NCBI RefSeq assembly: GCF_002150765.1
Contig: NZ_MUYM01000072.1
Span: 86,617 to 150,616 of the forward strand
Source of the DNA: Lentzea kentuckyensis
Lineage (GTDB): Bacteria; Actinomycetota; Actinomycetes; Mycobacteriales; Pseudonocardiaceae
DNA: 64,000 nucleotides
Direction: 5' to 3'
Shown: positions 17,676 through 26,554 of the stretch, one piece after another
How positions within the stretch are numbered: position 1 is the stretch's first letter
Layout of the letters: each line of letters begins with the position of its first letter
The notes under the pieces: generated by a model
Told to the model about the DNA's origin: nothing
The model's input: the letters and a program-made list of their open reading frames with translations, nothing else
Database searches by the model: none
Translations under genes and position numbers: made by a program

Positions 17676-17723
17676 ACGGTTCCCCGTCCCGGCCGGTCGA
17701 GGTCGGGGCGGGGAACCGTTTTT
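17676..17723 (+). terminator. Strong intrinsic terminator between convergent genes
   Basis: ACGGTTCCCCG (17676-17686) pairs with CGGGGAACCGT (17709-17719), with inner pairing of CCCG to CGGG, followed by TTTTT. It ends the beta-helix gene and lies 35 bp from the stop of the convergent Cel6A-like gene, so it may serve both. Confidence 0.9.
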
Positions 17724-17757
17724 CTCCCTGTCGCCAGGCAGCCAGACAGTCATGCGG

Positions 17758-19101
17758 TCAGGAGCAGACAGTGCCGTTCAACGCCGGTGAGGCGAACGGT
17801 GGCGTCGTCCCGCTGTAGTTCGCGTTGTACCCGATGGTCACCTGTCCGCCGGCCGGCACCGAGCCGTTCCAGGTCGCATTGGTGACGCGGATGACGTCCC
17901 CGGTGTCGTTCCACGTCCCGTTCCAGCCCTGCTGGACGGTCACGCCGGGAGCGGAGAACGTGAAGGTCCAGCTGGTCAGGGCCGCGCCGCGGTTCTCGAT
18001 CACGATCTCGGCGCCGTAGCCGCCCTGCCACGTACTGGTCAGGCGCTGGGTCGCCCGGCACCCGCCGCCGGGGTTGTTGCCCGTGGTCGTGGTGGTCGTC
18101 GTCGTGGTGGGGCCGGGCCCCGCCGCGATCGCGAGGTCGTAGGCCCGCTGCGGGACGAACTGACCGGCCGGCGCGATGCAGCCGTCCGCCTCGCCCGGCA
18201 GCTTCACCCACAGGAACGCGTCGATCCTCGAGTCACCGGTGTTCGCCGTGCTCGGGGTGCCGATCGCACGGCCCGGAGGATCGCACCACTCGGTGCCCTG
18301 CGGGCCGTTGCCGTTGCGGCTGGTGTCCACCACGGCCTTGAGGCGGCCGTCGCCGACGGCGTTGAGCACGTTCTTGGCGTAGTTCACCTCGTCGGAGGTG
18401 GAGCGGTAGTTCGACACGTTCGTCGAGATGCCGTCGGCGCTGTTCGAGACGTCCGCGCCACGCAGCCTGTTCGCGGCCTCCGCCGGGTTCAGCCACGCCG
18501 AGTTCCCGATGTCGAAGTACACCTTGGCCTGCGAGGACCCGGACTTCAGCTTCTTGCCCGCGTAGGCCATCGACGCCTTGGTCTGGTTCTGCTGGTCCGC
18601 GTTCTGGCAGTTGCTCATGATCGGCAGCACGTCCGGTTCCAGCACGATCGTGGCCGGCCGCCCGCCGAGCCCGGCCGCGACCTCGTCGACCCACGCCCGG
18701 TACGCCTGGTGGGACGGCGCCCCGCCACCGCTCGCGCCGCCGCAGTCGCGGTTGGGGATGTTGTAGACCACCAGGATCGGGATCTTCCCCGCCGACGCGG
18801 CCGCGCCGACGAACGAGCTGATCTCCGAGCGGATCGACGAGGTGTTGGTGGTCGTGTACCACCGAGCCTGCGGCACCGAGGCGATCCGGTCGCGGATGAC
18901 CGCCGCCCGCGAGTCGCCGGGGTTGGCGGCCACCCATCTGGCGCTGGAGCTCATCGGGTCCACGTAGAACGCCGACTCCGCGGCGTTCACCGCGACGCCG
19001 CCGCCCACCGCGAGGGCGATGGTGCCGGCCAGGAGCACACCGGCGGCGGCGCTCGCGCCACCCGCGAGCTTCCACCGTGTCATGTTTTCGCTTGCTCTCA
19101 T
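17758..19101 (-). CDS. Secreted GH6 endoglucanase (Cel6A-like) with CBM2
   Basis: 447 residues: signal peptide, GH6 domain (about 40-330), polythreonine linker, CBM2 (about 347-447). The core closely follows Thermobifida Cel6A: NIPNRDCGGASGGGAPS (Asp matching D79), IVLEPDVLPIM (catalytic acid, D117), DTSRNGNGPQGTEWCDP and LWVKLPGEADGC (D265). The open-cleft spacing indicates an endo-acting enzyme, unlike the Cel6B-like protein at 33364-35094. The ATG at 19101 follows GAGGA at good spacing. The promoter is at 19205-19233, and an 18-bp palindrome (19145-19162) lies in the 5' leader. Confidence 0.93.
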   Translation of the reverse strand: MRASENMTRWKLAGGASAAAGVLLAGTIALAVGGGVAVNAAESAFYVDPMSSSARWVAANPGDSRAAVIRDRIASVPQARWYTTTNTSSIRSEISSFVGAAASAGKIPILVVYNIPNRDCGGASGGGAPSHQAYRAWVDEVAAGLGGRPATIVLEPDVLPIMSNCQNADQQNQTKASMAYAGKKLKSGSSQAKVYFDIGNSAWLNPAEAANRLRGADVSNSADGISTNVSNYRSTSDEVNYAKNVLNAVGDGRLKAVVDTSRNGNGPQGTEWCDPPGRAIGTPSTANTGDSRIDAFLWVKLPGEADGCIAPAGQFVPQRAYDLAIAAGPGPTTTTTTTTTGNNPGGGCRATQRLTSTWQGGYGAEIVIENRGAALTSWTFTFSAPGVTVQQGWNGTWNDTGDVIRVTNATWNGSVPAGGQVTIGYNANYSGTTPPFASPALNGTVCS

Positions 19102-19144
19102 TCAGGTCCTCGCAGCGTCGTTGCTGGTGCGGGTACGGGTCAGA

Positions 19145-19162
19145 TGTGAGAGCGCTCTCACA
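19145..19162. promoter_or_regulatory. 18-bp palindromic operator in the Cel6A leader
   Basis: TGTGAGAGCGCTCTCACA is a perfect palindrome. Its inner 14 bases, TGAGAGCGCTCTCA, match the CebR box at 12 of 14 positions. It lies downstream of the predicted transcription start, where a bound LacI-family protein would act as a roadblock. Confidence 0.75.
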
Positions 19163-19204
19163 CAGCGACGAACGCCGCGATGAAAGCGAGTTCAGGCTCG
19201 GGTC

Positions 19205-19233
19205 AATGTAGTCACGGCACCATGCTCGGTCAA
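19205..19233 (-). promoter_or_regulatory. Promoter of the Cel6A-like gene
   Basis: On the minus strand, TTGACC (19233-19228), a 17-nt spacer and TACATT (19210-19205) form the promoter. The predicted start near 19198 gives a leader of about 97 nt. The composite operator at 19235-19260 directly abuts the -35. Confidence 0.78.
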
Positions 19234-19234
19234 C

Positions 19235-19260
19235 GCTAAAATGTTAGCGCTAACTTTAGC
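19235..19260. promoter_or_regulatory. Composite LacI-type operator between Cel6A and the GH10 operon
   Basis: GCTAAAA (19235-19241), the perfect palindrome GTTAGCGCTAAC (19243-19254) and TTTAGC (19255-19260) repeat the design at 12905-12931. Even the flanking CGGTCAA, which is the minus-strand -35, is shared. Sitting between divergent genes, it could control both the cellulase and the xylanase operon. Confidence 0.72.
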
Positions 19261-19316
19261 AAAATCGATTCGCCTACCCCGACCAGAACTCATTCGACAC
19301 TATTCGACGTGCAGAT

Positions 19317-19330
19317 TGGGAGCGCTCCCT
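19317..19330. promoter_or_regulatory. CebR-like box upstream of the GH10 xylanase operon
   Basis: TGGGAGCGCTCCCT differs from the palindromic CebR box only in its last base. It lies 145 bp before the GH10 start codon, on the side of the rightward operon. No convincing -35/-10 pair for that operon could be fixed around it. Confidence 0.7.
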
Positions 19331-19474
19331 TGTTTTTGTAGCCCATTCAGCTCAATCTGCGCACAGAGTCCGCCGCACCTTCTTGTGAGCGTGAACATGA
19401 GGCTGCCACACTCCTGTACGGCGCATGTCCACCCATCACGCCCGCATTCCGGGCACGTTTTCGAAAGTGTGGAG

Positions 19475-20842
19475 ATGAAACTGACATCGAGGTCAGTGTC
19501 ACTAGTCCCGATCGTTTCGACAGTCGCGGCGACGGCACTCGGCGCAACCCTGATCATGGCAGGCAACGCGAACGCGGCGACCACTCTCGGCGCGGCGGCC
19601 CAGCAGAGCGGCCGCTACTTCGGCACGGCGGTGGCCGCGGGCAGGATGGGTGACTCGACCTACATCGGGATCCTGAACCGCGAGTTCGACATGGTCACGG
19701 CCGAGAACGAGATGAAGATCGACGCGACCGAGCCGAGCCAGGGCCGGTTCACGTACGGCAACGCCGACCGGATCGTCAACCACGCGCGCACCCAGGGCAA
19801 GCGGGTGCGCGGGCACACCCTGGCGTGGCACTCGCAGCAACCCAGCTGGATGCAGGGCATGTCCGGCACCGCGCTGCGCAACGCGATGCTGAACCACGTC
19901 ACGCAGGTCGCGACCAACTTCCGCGGCAAGATCTACGCCTGGGACGTGGTGAACGAGGCCTTCGCCGACGGCAGCAGCGGCGGCCGGCGTGACTCCAACC
20001 TCCAGCGCACCGGCAACGACTGGATCGAGGCCGCGTTCCGCGCGGCCCGTGCGGCGGACCCCGGCGCGAAGCTCTGCTACAACGACTACAACACCGACGA
20101 CTGGTCCCACGCCAAGACCCAGGGCGTCTACCGGATGGTGCAGGACTTCAAGTCCCGCGGCGTGCCCATCGACTGCGTCGGGTTCCAGTCCCACTTCAAC
20201 CCCCAGAGCCCGGTTCCCTCCAACTACCAGACGACCCTGCAGAACTTCGCCAACCTCGGCGTCGACGTGCAGATCACCGAGCTGGACATCGAGGGCAACG
20301 GCAGCGCTCAGGCCTCCAACTACGACCGCGTGACGCGAGCCTGTCTCGCCGTGTCGCGGTGCACCGGCATCACGGTGTGGGGTATCCGCGACAGCGACTC
20401 CTGGCGTGCTTCCGGCACCCCGCTGCTGTTCGACAACAGCGGCAACAAGAAGGCCGCGTACAACTCGGTGCTCACCGCGTTGAACGCGGGCGGCTCCGGT
20501 CCCACGACGACGACCACCACGACGTCGAGCGATCCCGGCCCCGGGCCTGGTCCTGGTGACTGCACCGCGTCGGTGTCGCTGAACCAGTGGGGCGAAGGGT
20601 TCGTCGCCACCGTCAAGGTCACCGCCGGTTCCTCCGCACTGAGCGGCTGGCGGGTCACGACCACCGTGTCGAACGGCACCGTCACCAGTTCCTGGAGCGC
20701 CAACCGCAGCGGCACCAGCGGAACGGTCAACTGGACCAATGTGGACTACAACGGCAGCGTCGCCGCCGGCCAGTCCACCGAGTTCGGTTTCCAGGGCACC
20801 GGAAGCGGATCGGGCCTCAACCCGACCTGCGCCGCGAGCTGA
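19475..20842 (+). CDS. Secreted GH10 endo-1,4-beta-xylanase with CBM2
   Basis: 455 residues: signal peptide (ending ANA), GH10 barrel (about 37-335), linker with a Thr run and a PGPGPG stretch, C-terminal CBM2-like domain (about 360-455). WDVVNEAF gives the acid/base Glu161 and ITELDI the nucleophile Glu269. TAENEMK and HTLAWHSQ are the usual substrate-binding strands. It cuts the xylan backbone. The start at 19475 follows GTGGAG and begins the signal peptide; the ORF extends upstream to 19241 through the operators. It is the first gene of the operon running to 31809. Confidence 0.94.
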   Translation: MKLTSRSVSLVPIVSTVAATALGATLIMAGNANAATTLGAAAQQSGRYFGTAVAAGRMGDSTYIGILNREFDMVTAENEMKIDATEPSQGRFTYGNADRIVNHARTQGKRVRGHTLAWHSQQPSWMQGMSGTALRNAMLNHVTQVATNFRGKIYAWDVVNEAFADGSSGGRRDSNLQRTGNDWIEAAFRAARAADPGAKLCYNDYNTDDWSHAKTQGVYRMVQDFKSRGVPIDCVGFQSHFNPQSPVPSNYQTTLQNFANLGVDVQITELDIEGNGSAQASNYDRVTRACLAVSRCTGITVWGIRDSDSWRASGTPLLFDNSGNKKAAYNSVLTALNAGGSGPTTTTTTTSSDPGPGPGPGDCTASVSLNQWGEGFVATVKVTAGSSALSGWRVTTTVSNGTVTSSWSANRSGTSGTVNWTNVDYNGSVAAGQSTEFGFQGTGSGSGLNPTCAAS

Positions 20843-20873
20843 CCTTCCGCACCACACAACAGGAGAGGACCGC

Positions 20874-20906
20874 CCCGCGGATCGGCCGAACAGCCCGGTC
20901 CGCGGG
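20874..20906 (+). terminator. Hairpin between the GH10 and GH43 genes
   Basis: CCCGCGGA (20874-20881) and TCCGCGGG (20899-20906) form an 8-bp stem in the 92-bp gap. It has no T-run and the next gene is close, so it may be a partial terminator or RNA-stability element adjusting xylanase versus downstream expression. Confidence 0.45.
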
Positions 20907-20934
20907 TGCCTCCTCCGCCCTCGGGGAGACGATG

Positions 20935-22308
20935 ATGGCCACGAAACGAAGGTTCTGGACGACCATCGCCGCGGTGACGGGCCTCGTCCTGACGGTGATC
21001 GCCCCGGCGAGGGCGGACAACCCGATCGTGCAACACATCTACACCGCCGATCCGGCGCCGTTGGTCCACAACGGACGGGTCTACCTCTACACCGGGCACG
21101 ACGAGGACAACTCGACCTGGTTCACCATGAAGGAGTGGCGGGTCTGGTCGTCGACCGACATGGTGAACTGGACCGACCACGGCTCACCCATGAGCCTCGC
21201 CACCTTCAGCTGGGCGAAGCAGGACGCGTGGGCCGGGCAGGCGATCGAGCGCAACGGCAAGTTCTACTGGTACGTCCCCGTCGTCACGAAGGCGACCGGA
21301 CGCCCGGCGATCGGGGTCGGCGTCGCCGACAGCCCCACCGGCCCGTTCCGCGACGCCATCGGCCGACCCCTGGTGGAGAACGGCGAGATCGACCCGACGG
21401 TCATGATCGACGACGGTGGTCAGGCGTACCTGTACTGGGGCAACCCGAACCTGTCGTACGTCCGCCTCAACGCCGACATGATCTCCTACTCCGGCGGCAT
21501 CAACCGGATCCCGCTCACCACGGCAGGGTTCGGCACCCGCACCGGTGACCCGAACCGGCCCACCCTCTACGAGGAAGGGCCCTGGGTCTACAAGCGCAAC
21601 GGCCTGTACTACAACGTTTTCGCGGCCAAGTGCTGCTCGGAGTTCATCGCGTACTCCACGGCCCCCGGCCCCACCGGCCCGTGGACCTACCGCGGCACCG
21701 TGATGCCCACGCAGGGCAGCAGCTTCACCAACCACCCCGGCATCATCGACTTCAAGGGCAGCTCGTACTTCTTCTACCACAACGGTGCCCTGCCAGGCGG
21801 TGGTGGTTTCACCCGCTCCGTCGCGGTCGAGAAGTTCAGCTACAACGCCGACGGCACGATCCCGACGATCAACATGACCACGGCAGGACCTCCCGCCGCG
21901 GACACGCTCAACCCTTATGTCCGCCAGGAAGCGGAGACGATCGCGTGGGGCAGCGGCATCGAGACCGAGGTCGCCGGCGAAGGCGGCATGAACGTCGGCT
22001 TCATCAACAACGGTGACTACATCAAGGTGAGGAACGTGGCCTTCGGAGCCGGCGCGAACCTCTTCGCCACGCGCGTCGCGTCCACCACCGCGGGCAGCTC
22101 GGTCGAGGTCCGCTCGGACGGCCCGAACGGTCCGCTCGCGGGCCGGTGCACCGTGCCCAACACGGGCGGCTGGCAGACCTGGACCACCGTCTCGTGCCCG
22201 GTGAGCGGACTGACCGGCACCCGTGATCTCTACCTGAGGTTCAGCGGTGGCAGCGGTTACCTGCTCAACATGAACTGGTGGACGTTCGGCACGGCAGGCG
22301 TGTCATGA
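20935..22308 (+). CDS. Secreted GH43 glycosidase with CBM6
   Basis: 457 residues: signal peptide ending ARA, GH43 propeller (about 26-310), and a CBM6 jelly roll (about 325-457; EAETIAWGSGIETE and MNWWTFG ends). DPAPLVHNGRVYLYTGHDE gives the base Asp, EIDPTVMIDDGGQAYLYWG the second acidic residue, and YEEGPWVYKRNG the acid Glu. The closest types are xylan-side-chain arabinofuranosidases or exo-xylanases. ATGs lie at 20932 and 20935; the second has better spacing (6 nt) to GGGGAG. The stop overlaps the start of the following esterase (ATGA), coupling them. Confidence 0.9.
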   Translation: MATKRRFWTTIAAVTGLVLTVIAPARADNPIVQHIYTADPAPLVHNGRVYLYTGHDEDNSTWFTMKEWRVWSSTDMVNWTDHGSPMSLATFSWAKQDAWAGQAIERNGKFYWYVPVVTKATGRPAIGVGVADSPTGPFRDAIGRPLVENGEIDPTVMIDDGGQAYLYWGNPNLSYVRLNADMISYSGGINRIPLTTAGFGTRTGDPNRPTLYEEGPWVYKRNGLYYNVFAAKCCSEFIAYSTAPGPTGPWTYRGTVMPTQGSSFTNHPGIIDFKGSSYFFYHNGALPGGGGFTRSVAVEKFSYNADGTIPTINMTTAGPPAADTLNPYVRQEAETIAWGSGIETEVAGEGGMNVGFINNGDYIKVRNVAFGAGANLFATRVASTTAGSSVEVRSDGPNGPLAGRCTVPNTGGWQTWTTVSCPVSGLTGTRDLYLRFSGGSGYLLNMNWWTFGTAGVS

Positions 22309-23624
22309 ACGCCCGGTCGCGTCCGGACAGGTTCACCATCACGGCGCTCATCGCGGCGCTGGTGCTGCTGATCACCGCCATCGCGCTTTCGCTGGTGCCA
22401 CAACCGGCGCTGGCCGCGTCGCTGGCGCGGGTCACCAACTTCGGCACCAACCCGACCGGCCTGAACATGTACGTCTACGCACCGGACCGGGTCGCGGCCC
22501 GCCCGGCGATGCTCGTGATGGTGCACTACTGCAGCGGTTCCGCGAGCGCCGTGCACAACGGCAACGGCCGCGACTACGTCACCGCCGCGGACCGCCTCGG
22601 GTACGTGATCGTGTACCCGGAGGCCACCAGGGACGGTCACTGCTTCGACGTGTCCACCCCGAACGCGTTGCGCCGCAACGGAGGTGGCGACTCGACGGGG
22701 ATCATGTCGATGGTGTCGTACGCGCGCCAGCGCTACAACGTCGACCCCGCACGCATCGTCGTCGCCGGTTTCTCGTCCGGCGCGATGATGACCAACGTCC
22801 TGGCCGCGCAGTACCCGGACGTGTTCAGCGCGGGCTCGGCGTTCTCCGGCGTCCCGGCCGGCTGTTTCGCGACGACGAACGGCTCGCTGTGGAACAGCCA
22901 GTGCTCGGGCGGAAACCTGCTGAAGACCCCACAGCAGTGGGGTGACCAGGCCAGGGCCATGTATCCGGGCTACACCGGCCGTTACCCGCGAATGCAGCTG
23001 TGGCACGGGACGACCGACACCACGCTGGCGTACCCGAACTTCGGCGAGGAACTCGACCAGTGGACCAACCTCCACGGGGTGAGCAGGACTCCCGCGTCCA
23101 CCGACCAGCCGCAGCCGAGCTGGACCCGCACGCGCTACGGCACCACCGGCACCACGGCGACCATCGAGGGCATCAGCATCCAGGGCACCGGGCACAGCCT
23201 GCCGATGGGCGGGATGCTCGCCTACTCCATCGCCTTCCTGGGCCTGGACACGCCACCCACCACGACAACCACGACAACCACGACGACGACAACGCCGGTG
23301 CCCACTGACGGTTGCCGGGTCACCGCTTCGGTCAGCCCCTGGAACACCGGCCTGACCGAGACGATCACCATCACCAACACGTCCACCACCGCGGTGAACG
23401 GCTGGCAGCTGCGGTTCACCCTGCCCGGCGGGCAGACCATCACCGGAGGCTGGAGCGCGGGCTACTCCCCCACCACCGGCGAGGTGACCGCGCGCAACGT
23501 CGACTACAACGCGCAGATTCCGCCGAACGGTTCGGTGCAGATCGGGTTCCAGGCCACGCACACCGGGGACAGCGCGGCCGCGAGCGGATTCACGCTCAAC
23601 GACGAGCACTGCGCCGCGGGCTGA
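22305..23624 (+). CDS. Secreted CE1-type acetylxylan/feruloyl esterase with CBM2
   Basis: 439 residues: signal peptide with a long hydrophobic core, alpha/beta-hydrolase of the PHB-depolymerase/CE1 type (about 38-310), polythreonine linker, CBM2 (about 335-439). VVAGFSSGAMMTN carries the nucleophile Ser, LWHGTTDTTL the Asp region and GTGHSLP the His. It deacylates xylan to open it to the co-transcribed GH10 and GH43 enzymes. The ATG at 22305 overlaps the upstream stop by four bases. The domain resembles acetylxylan esterases more than the four feruloyl-esterase-like genes downstream. Confidence 0.9.
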   Translation: MNARSRPDRFTITALIAALVLLITAIALSLVPQPALAASLARVTNFGTNPTGLNMYVYAPDRVAARPAMLVMVHYCSGSASAVHNGNGRDYVTAADRLGYVIVYPEATRDGHCFDVSTPNALRRNGGGDSTGIMSMVSYARQRYNVDPARIVVAGFSSGAMMTNVLAAQYPDVFSAGSAFSGVPAGCFATTNGSLWNSQCSGGNLLKTPQQWGDQARAMYPGYTGRYPRMQLWHGTTDTTLAYPNFGEELDQWTNLHGVSRTPASTDQPQPSWTRTRYGTTGTTATIEGISIQGTGHSLPMGGMLAYSIAFLGLDTPPTTTTTTTTTTTTPVPTDGCRVTASVSPWNTGLTETITITNTSTTAVNGWQLRFTLPGGQTITGGWSAGYSPTTGEVTARNVDYNAQIPPNGSVQIGFQATHTGDSAAASGFTLNDEHCAAG

Positions 23625-23658
23625 TCCGGCTTCCCCTCTCGACCACTGGAGGACCGAC

Positions 23659-26511
23659 ATGTCCGACCTGAACCGGCGGCAGCTCATGAAGCTCGGCGCG
23701 GGGGTCGTGCTGACGCAGGCGGGGTGGACGGCCATCAGCACCGCCTCGGCGGCACCCGCGGAGGTGCGGGCGGCGAACGACCTCGCGCTCTGGTACGACC
23801 GCCCGGCCGGCAACGACTGGCTGCGCGCGTTGCCGATCGGCAACGGCCGGCTGGGCGCGATGGTCTTCGGCAACACCGACACCGAACGCCTGCAGCTCAA
23901 CGAGGACACGCTCTGGGCGGGCGGCCCGCACGACTACAGCAACCCGCGGGGTGCCGGGTCCCTGGCCCAGATCCGGCAGCTGGTGTTCTCGAACCAGTGG
24001 ACGCAGGCGCAGTCGCTGATCGACCAGACGATGCTGGGCAACCCGGCCGGGCAGCTCGCCTACCAGCCGGTCGGCGACCTCAAACTGGCGCTGCCGTCCG
24101 CGACCGCGACCGGGTACCAGCGCTCACTCGATCTCACGACGGCGACGACGGTCGTCACCTACACGGCGAACAACGTGCGTTACCGGCGCGAGGTCTTCGC
24201 GAGCGCGCCGGACCAGGTGATCGTCATGCGGCTGACCGCGGAGACGCCGGGATCGGTCTCGTTCACCGCGTCGTTCGGCTCACCCCAGCGCACGACGACG
24301 TCGAGTCCGGACGGCACGACGATCGCGTTGGACGGGATTTCCGGTACCCAGCGCGGAATCGCGGGCACGGTGCGGTTCCTCGCGCTGGCCAAGGCCGTCG
24401 CCGAGGGCGGCTCGGTCACCAGTTCCGGCGGCACGTTGCGGGTGAGCAACGCCAACGCGGTGACCGTGCTGATCTCCATCGGCACCAGTTACGTGGACTT
24501 CCGCACGGTCAACGGTGACTACCAGGGCATCGCCCGCAGCCGCCTGAACTCCGCGCAGGGCCAGGCCTTCGACACCCTGCGGGCCCGCCACGTCGCCGAC
24601 TACCAGGCGTTGTTCGGGCGCGTGACGCTCGACCTCGGGCGCACGGCGGCGGCCGACCAGCCCACGGACGTCCGCATCACCCGGCACGCGAGCACCGCCG
24701 ACCCGCAGTTCTCCGTGCTGCTGTTCCAGTACGGCAGGTACCTGCTGATCTCGTCGTCGCGCCCCGGCACGCAACCGGCGAACCTGCAGGGCATCTGGAA
24801 CGACCAGATGGCACCGTCGTGGGACTCGAAGTACACGATCAACGCCAACCTGCCGATGAACTACTGGCCCGCGGACACCACCAACCTCGGCGAGTGCTTC
24901 CAGCCGGTGTTCCGGATGATCAACGACCTCACCGTCACCGGCGCCCGCACCGCGCAGGTGCAGTACAACGCGCGCGGCTGGGTCACCCACCACAACACCG
25001 ACGCCTGGCGTGGTTCCTCGGTCGTCGACTTCGCCGCGGCGGGCATGTGGCAGACCGGCGGCGCGTGGCTGTCGACGTTGATCTGGGACCACTACCGGTT
25101 CACCGGCGACGTGGCCTTCCTGCGCACGTACTACCCGGCGCTCAAGGGATGCGCGCAGTTCTTCCTCGACACGCTCGTCACCGAGCCGAGTCTGGGTCAC
25201 CTCGTCACCAACCCGTCGAACTCGCCGGAGCTCAACCACCACGCGAACGCCAGCGTGTGCGCCGGGCCGACGATGGACATGCAGATCCTGCGCGACCTGT
25301 TCGACGGGTACGCCAGCGCGTCCGAGGTGCTGGGTGTCGACGCCGACTTCCGCACGCAGGTCCGGGCGGCCCGGCAACGGCTGGCCCCGACGAAGGTCGG
25401 CTCGCGCGGCAACGTCATGGAGTGGCTCTACGACTGGGTCGAGACGGAACCGAACCACCGGCACGTCTCGCACCTGTACGGCCTGCACCCGAGCAACCAG
25501 ATCACCAAGCGCGGCACTCCCCAGCTGCACACCGCCGCACGCAGGACGTTGGAACTGCGCGGCGACGCGGGCACCGGGTGGTCCCTCGCCTGGAAGATCA
25601 ACTACTGGGCGCGGCTCGAGGAGGGCACCAGGGCGCACGACCTGCTCCGGTCCCTGGTGACGACGGAACGCCTCGCGCCCAACATGTTCGACCTGCACCC
25701 GCCGTTCCAGATCGACGGCAACTTCGGCGCGACCTCCGGCATCGCGGAAATGCTGCTGCACAGCCACAACGGCGAGCTGCACGTCCTCCCCGCGCTGCCA
25801 TCGGCGTGGTCGGCGGGCGGCGTCACGGGCCTGCGCGGACGCGGCGGCTACACGGTCGGCGCGACGTGGGCTGCCGACGGCGCCATCACCGTGTCCGTCA
25901 CGCCGGACCGCGATGGCGCGGTCCGCGTTCGCAACCGGATCTTCACCGGCACGTTCGAGCTGCGTGACACCACCACCGGCACCGTGATCCAGCCGACGAA
26001 GCCGGAAGCCGACGTGGTGGAGTTCGCCGTCCAAACAGGACACACCTACCGCGCGACCGGTCAGGGCACCGGTTCCGGACCGGTGGTGCGGCCGGGCGTG
26101 TACTACCGGCTGGTGGCGCGGCACAGCGGCAAGTGCGCCGACATCGCCGGCGGGTCCACGGCGTCCGGCGCGCTGCTGCAGCAGTGGTCCCAGACCAGCG
26201 GGCTCAACCAGCAGTTCGACTTCCTCGACTCCGGCGGCGGCCACTACCGCGTCCGGGCCCGGCACAGCGGTCTGGTGCTCCAGGCTGCGAGCTCGAGCAC
26301 CGGCGCCGACGTCACCCAGCAGGCCGACACCGGCGCGAGCGCCCAGCAGTGGCGCGTGACCGACCAGGGCGGCGGGGTGATCAGCCTGGTCAACCGGCAG
26401 AGCGGGCTCGCCCTCGACGTGTGGCAGGCCTCGACCGCCGACGGGGCCCGCATCTCCCAGTGGACCCCCAGCGGGGCCGAGAACCAGCGATTCCAACTCC
26501 AACCAGTCTGA
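23659..26511 (+). CDS. Tat-exported GH95-family alpha-L-fucosidase/galactosidase with CBM13
   Basis: 950 residues. The N-terminus NRRQLMKLGAG is a twin-arginine signal, so the enzyme is exported folded. The GH95 body follows: WYDRPAGNDWLRALPIGNGRLGAM beta-sandwich, LNEDTLWAGGP, an (alpha/alpha)6 barrel with QGIWNDQMAPSWDSKYTINANLPMNYWPA, and FQIDGNFGATSGIAEMLLHS near the end. GH95 enzymes act on alpha-L-fucosyl or alpha-L-galactosyl residues, for example on xyloglucan. A ricin-type domain of the QHSGK/VARHSG subtype (about 812-950) closes the protein and is nearly the same as that on the GH2 enzyme at 45280. GGAGG precedes the ATG. Confidence 0.91.
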   Translation: MSDLNRRQLMKLGAGVVLTQAGWTAISTASAAPAEVRAANDLALWYDRPAGNDWLRALPIGNGRLGAMVFGNTDTERLQLNEDTLWAGGPHDYSNPRGAGSLAQIRQLVFSNQWTQAQSLIDQTMLGNPAGQLAYQPVGDLKLALPSATATGYQRSLDLTTATTVVTYTANNVRYRREVFASAPDQVIVMRLTAETPGSVSFTASFGSPQRTTTSSPDGTTIALDGISGTQRGIAGTVRFLALAKAVAEGGSVTSSGGTLRVSNANAVTVLISIGTSYVDFRTVNGDYQGIARSRLNSAQGQAFDTLRARHVADYQALFGRVTLDLGRTAAADQPTDVRITRHASTADPQFSVLLFQYGRYLLISSSRPGTQPANLQGIWNDQMAPSWDSKYTINANLPMNYWPADTTNLGECFQPVFRMINDLTVTGARTAQVQYNARGWVTHHNTDAWRGSSVVDFAAAGMWQTGGAWLSTLIWDHYRFTGDVAFLRTYYPALKGCAQFFLDTLVTEPSLGHLVTNPSNSPELNHHANASVCAGPTMDMQILRDLFDGYASASEVLGVDADFRTQVRAARQRLAPTKVGSRGNVMEWLYDWVETEPNHRHVSHLYGLHPSNQITKRGTPQLHTAARRTLELRGDAGTGWSLAWKINYWARLEEGTRAHDLLRSLVTTERLAPNMFDLHPPFQIDGNFGATSGIAEMLLHSHNGELHVLPALPSAWSAGGVTGLRGRGGYTVGATWAADGAITVSVTPDRDGAVRVRNRIFTGTFELRDTTTGTVIQPTKPEADVVEFAVQTGHTYRATGQGTGSGPVVRPGVYYRLVARHSGKCADIAGGSTASGALLQQWSQTSGLNQQFDFLDSGGGHYRVRARHSGLVLQAASSSTGADVTQQADTGASAQQWRVTDQGGGVISLVNRQSGLALDVWQASTADGARISQWTPSGAENQRFQLQPV

Positions 26512-26554
26512 TGAACCGAAGGGACAACGATGTTCCACGACCAAAGGGCCAGCC

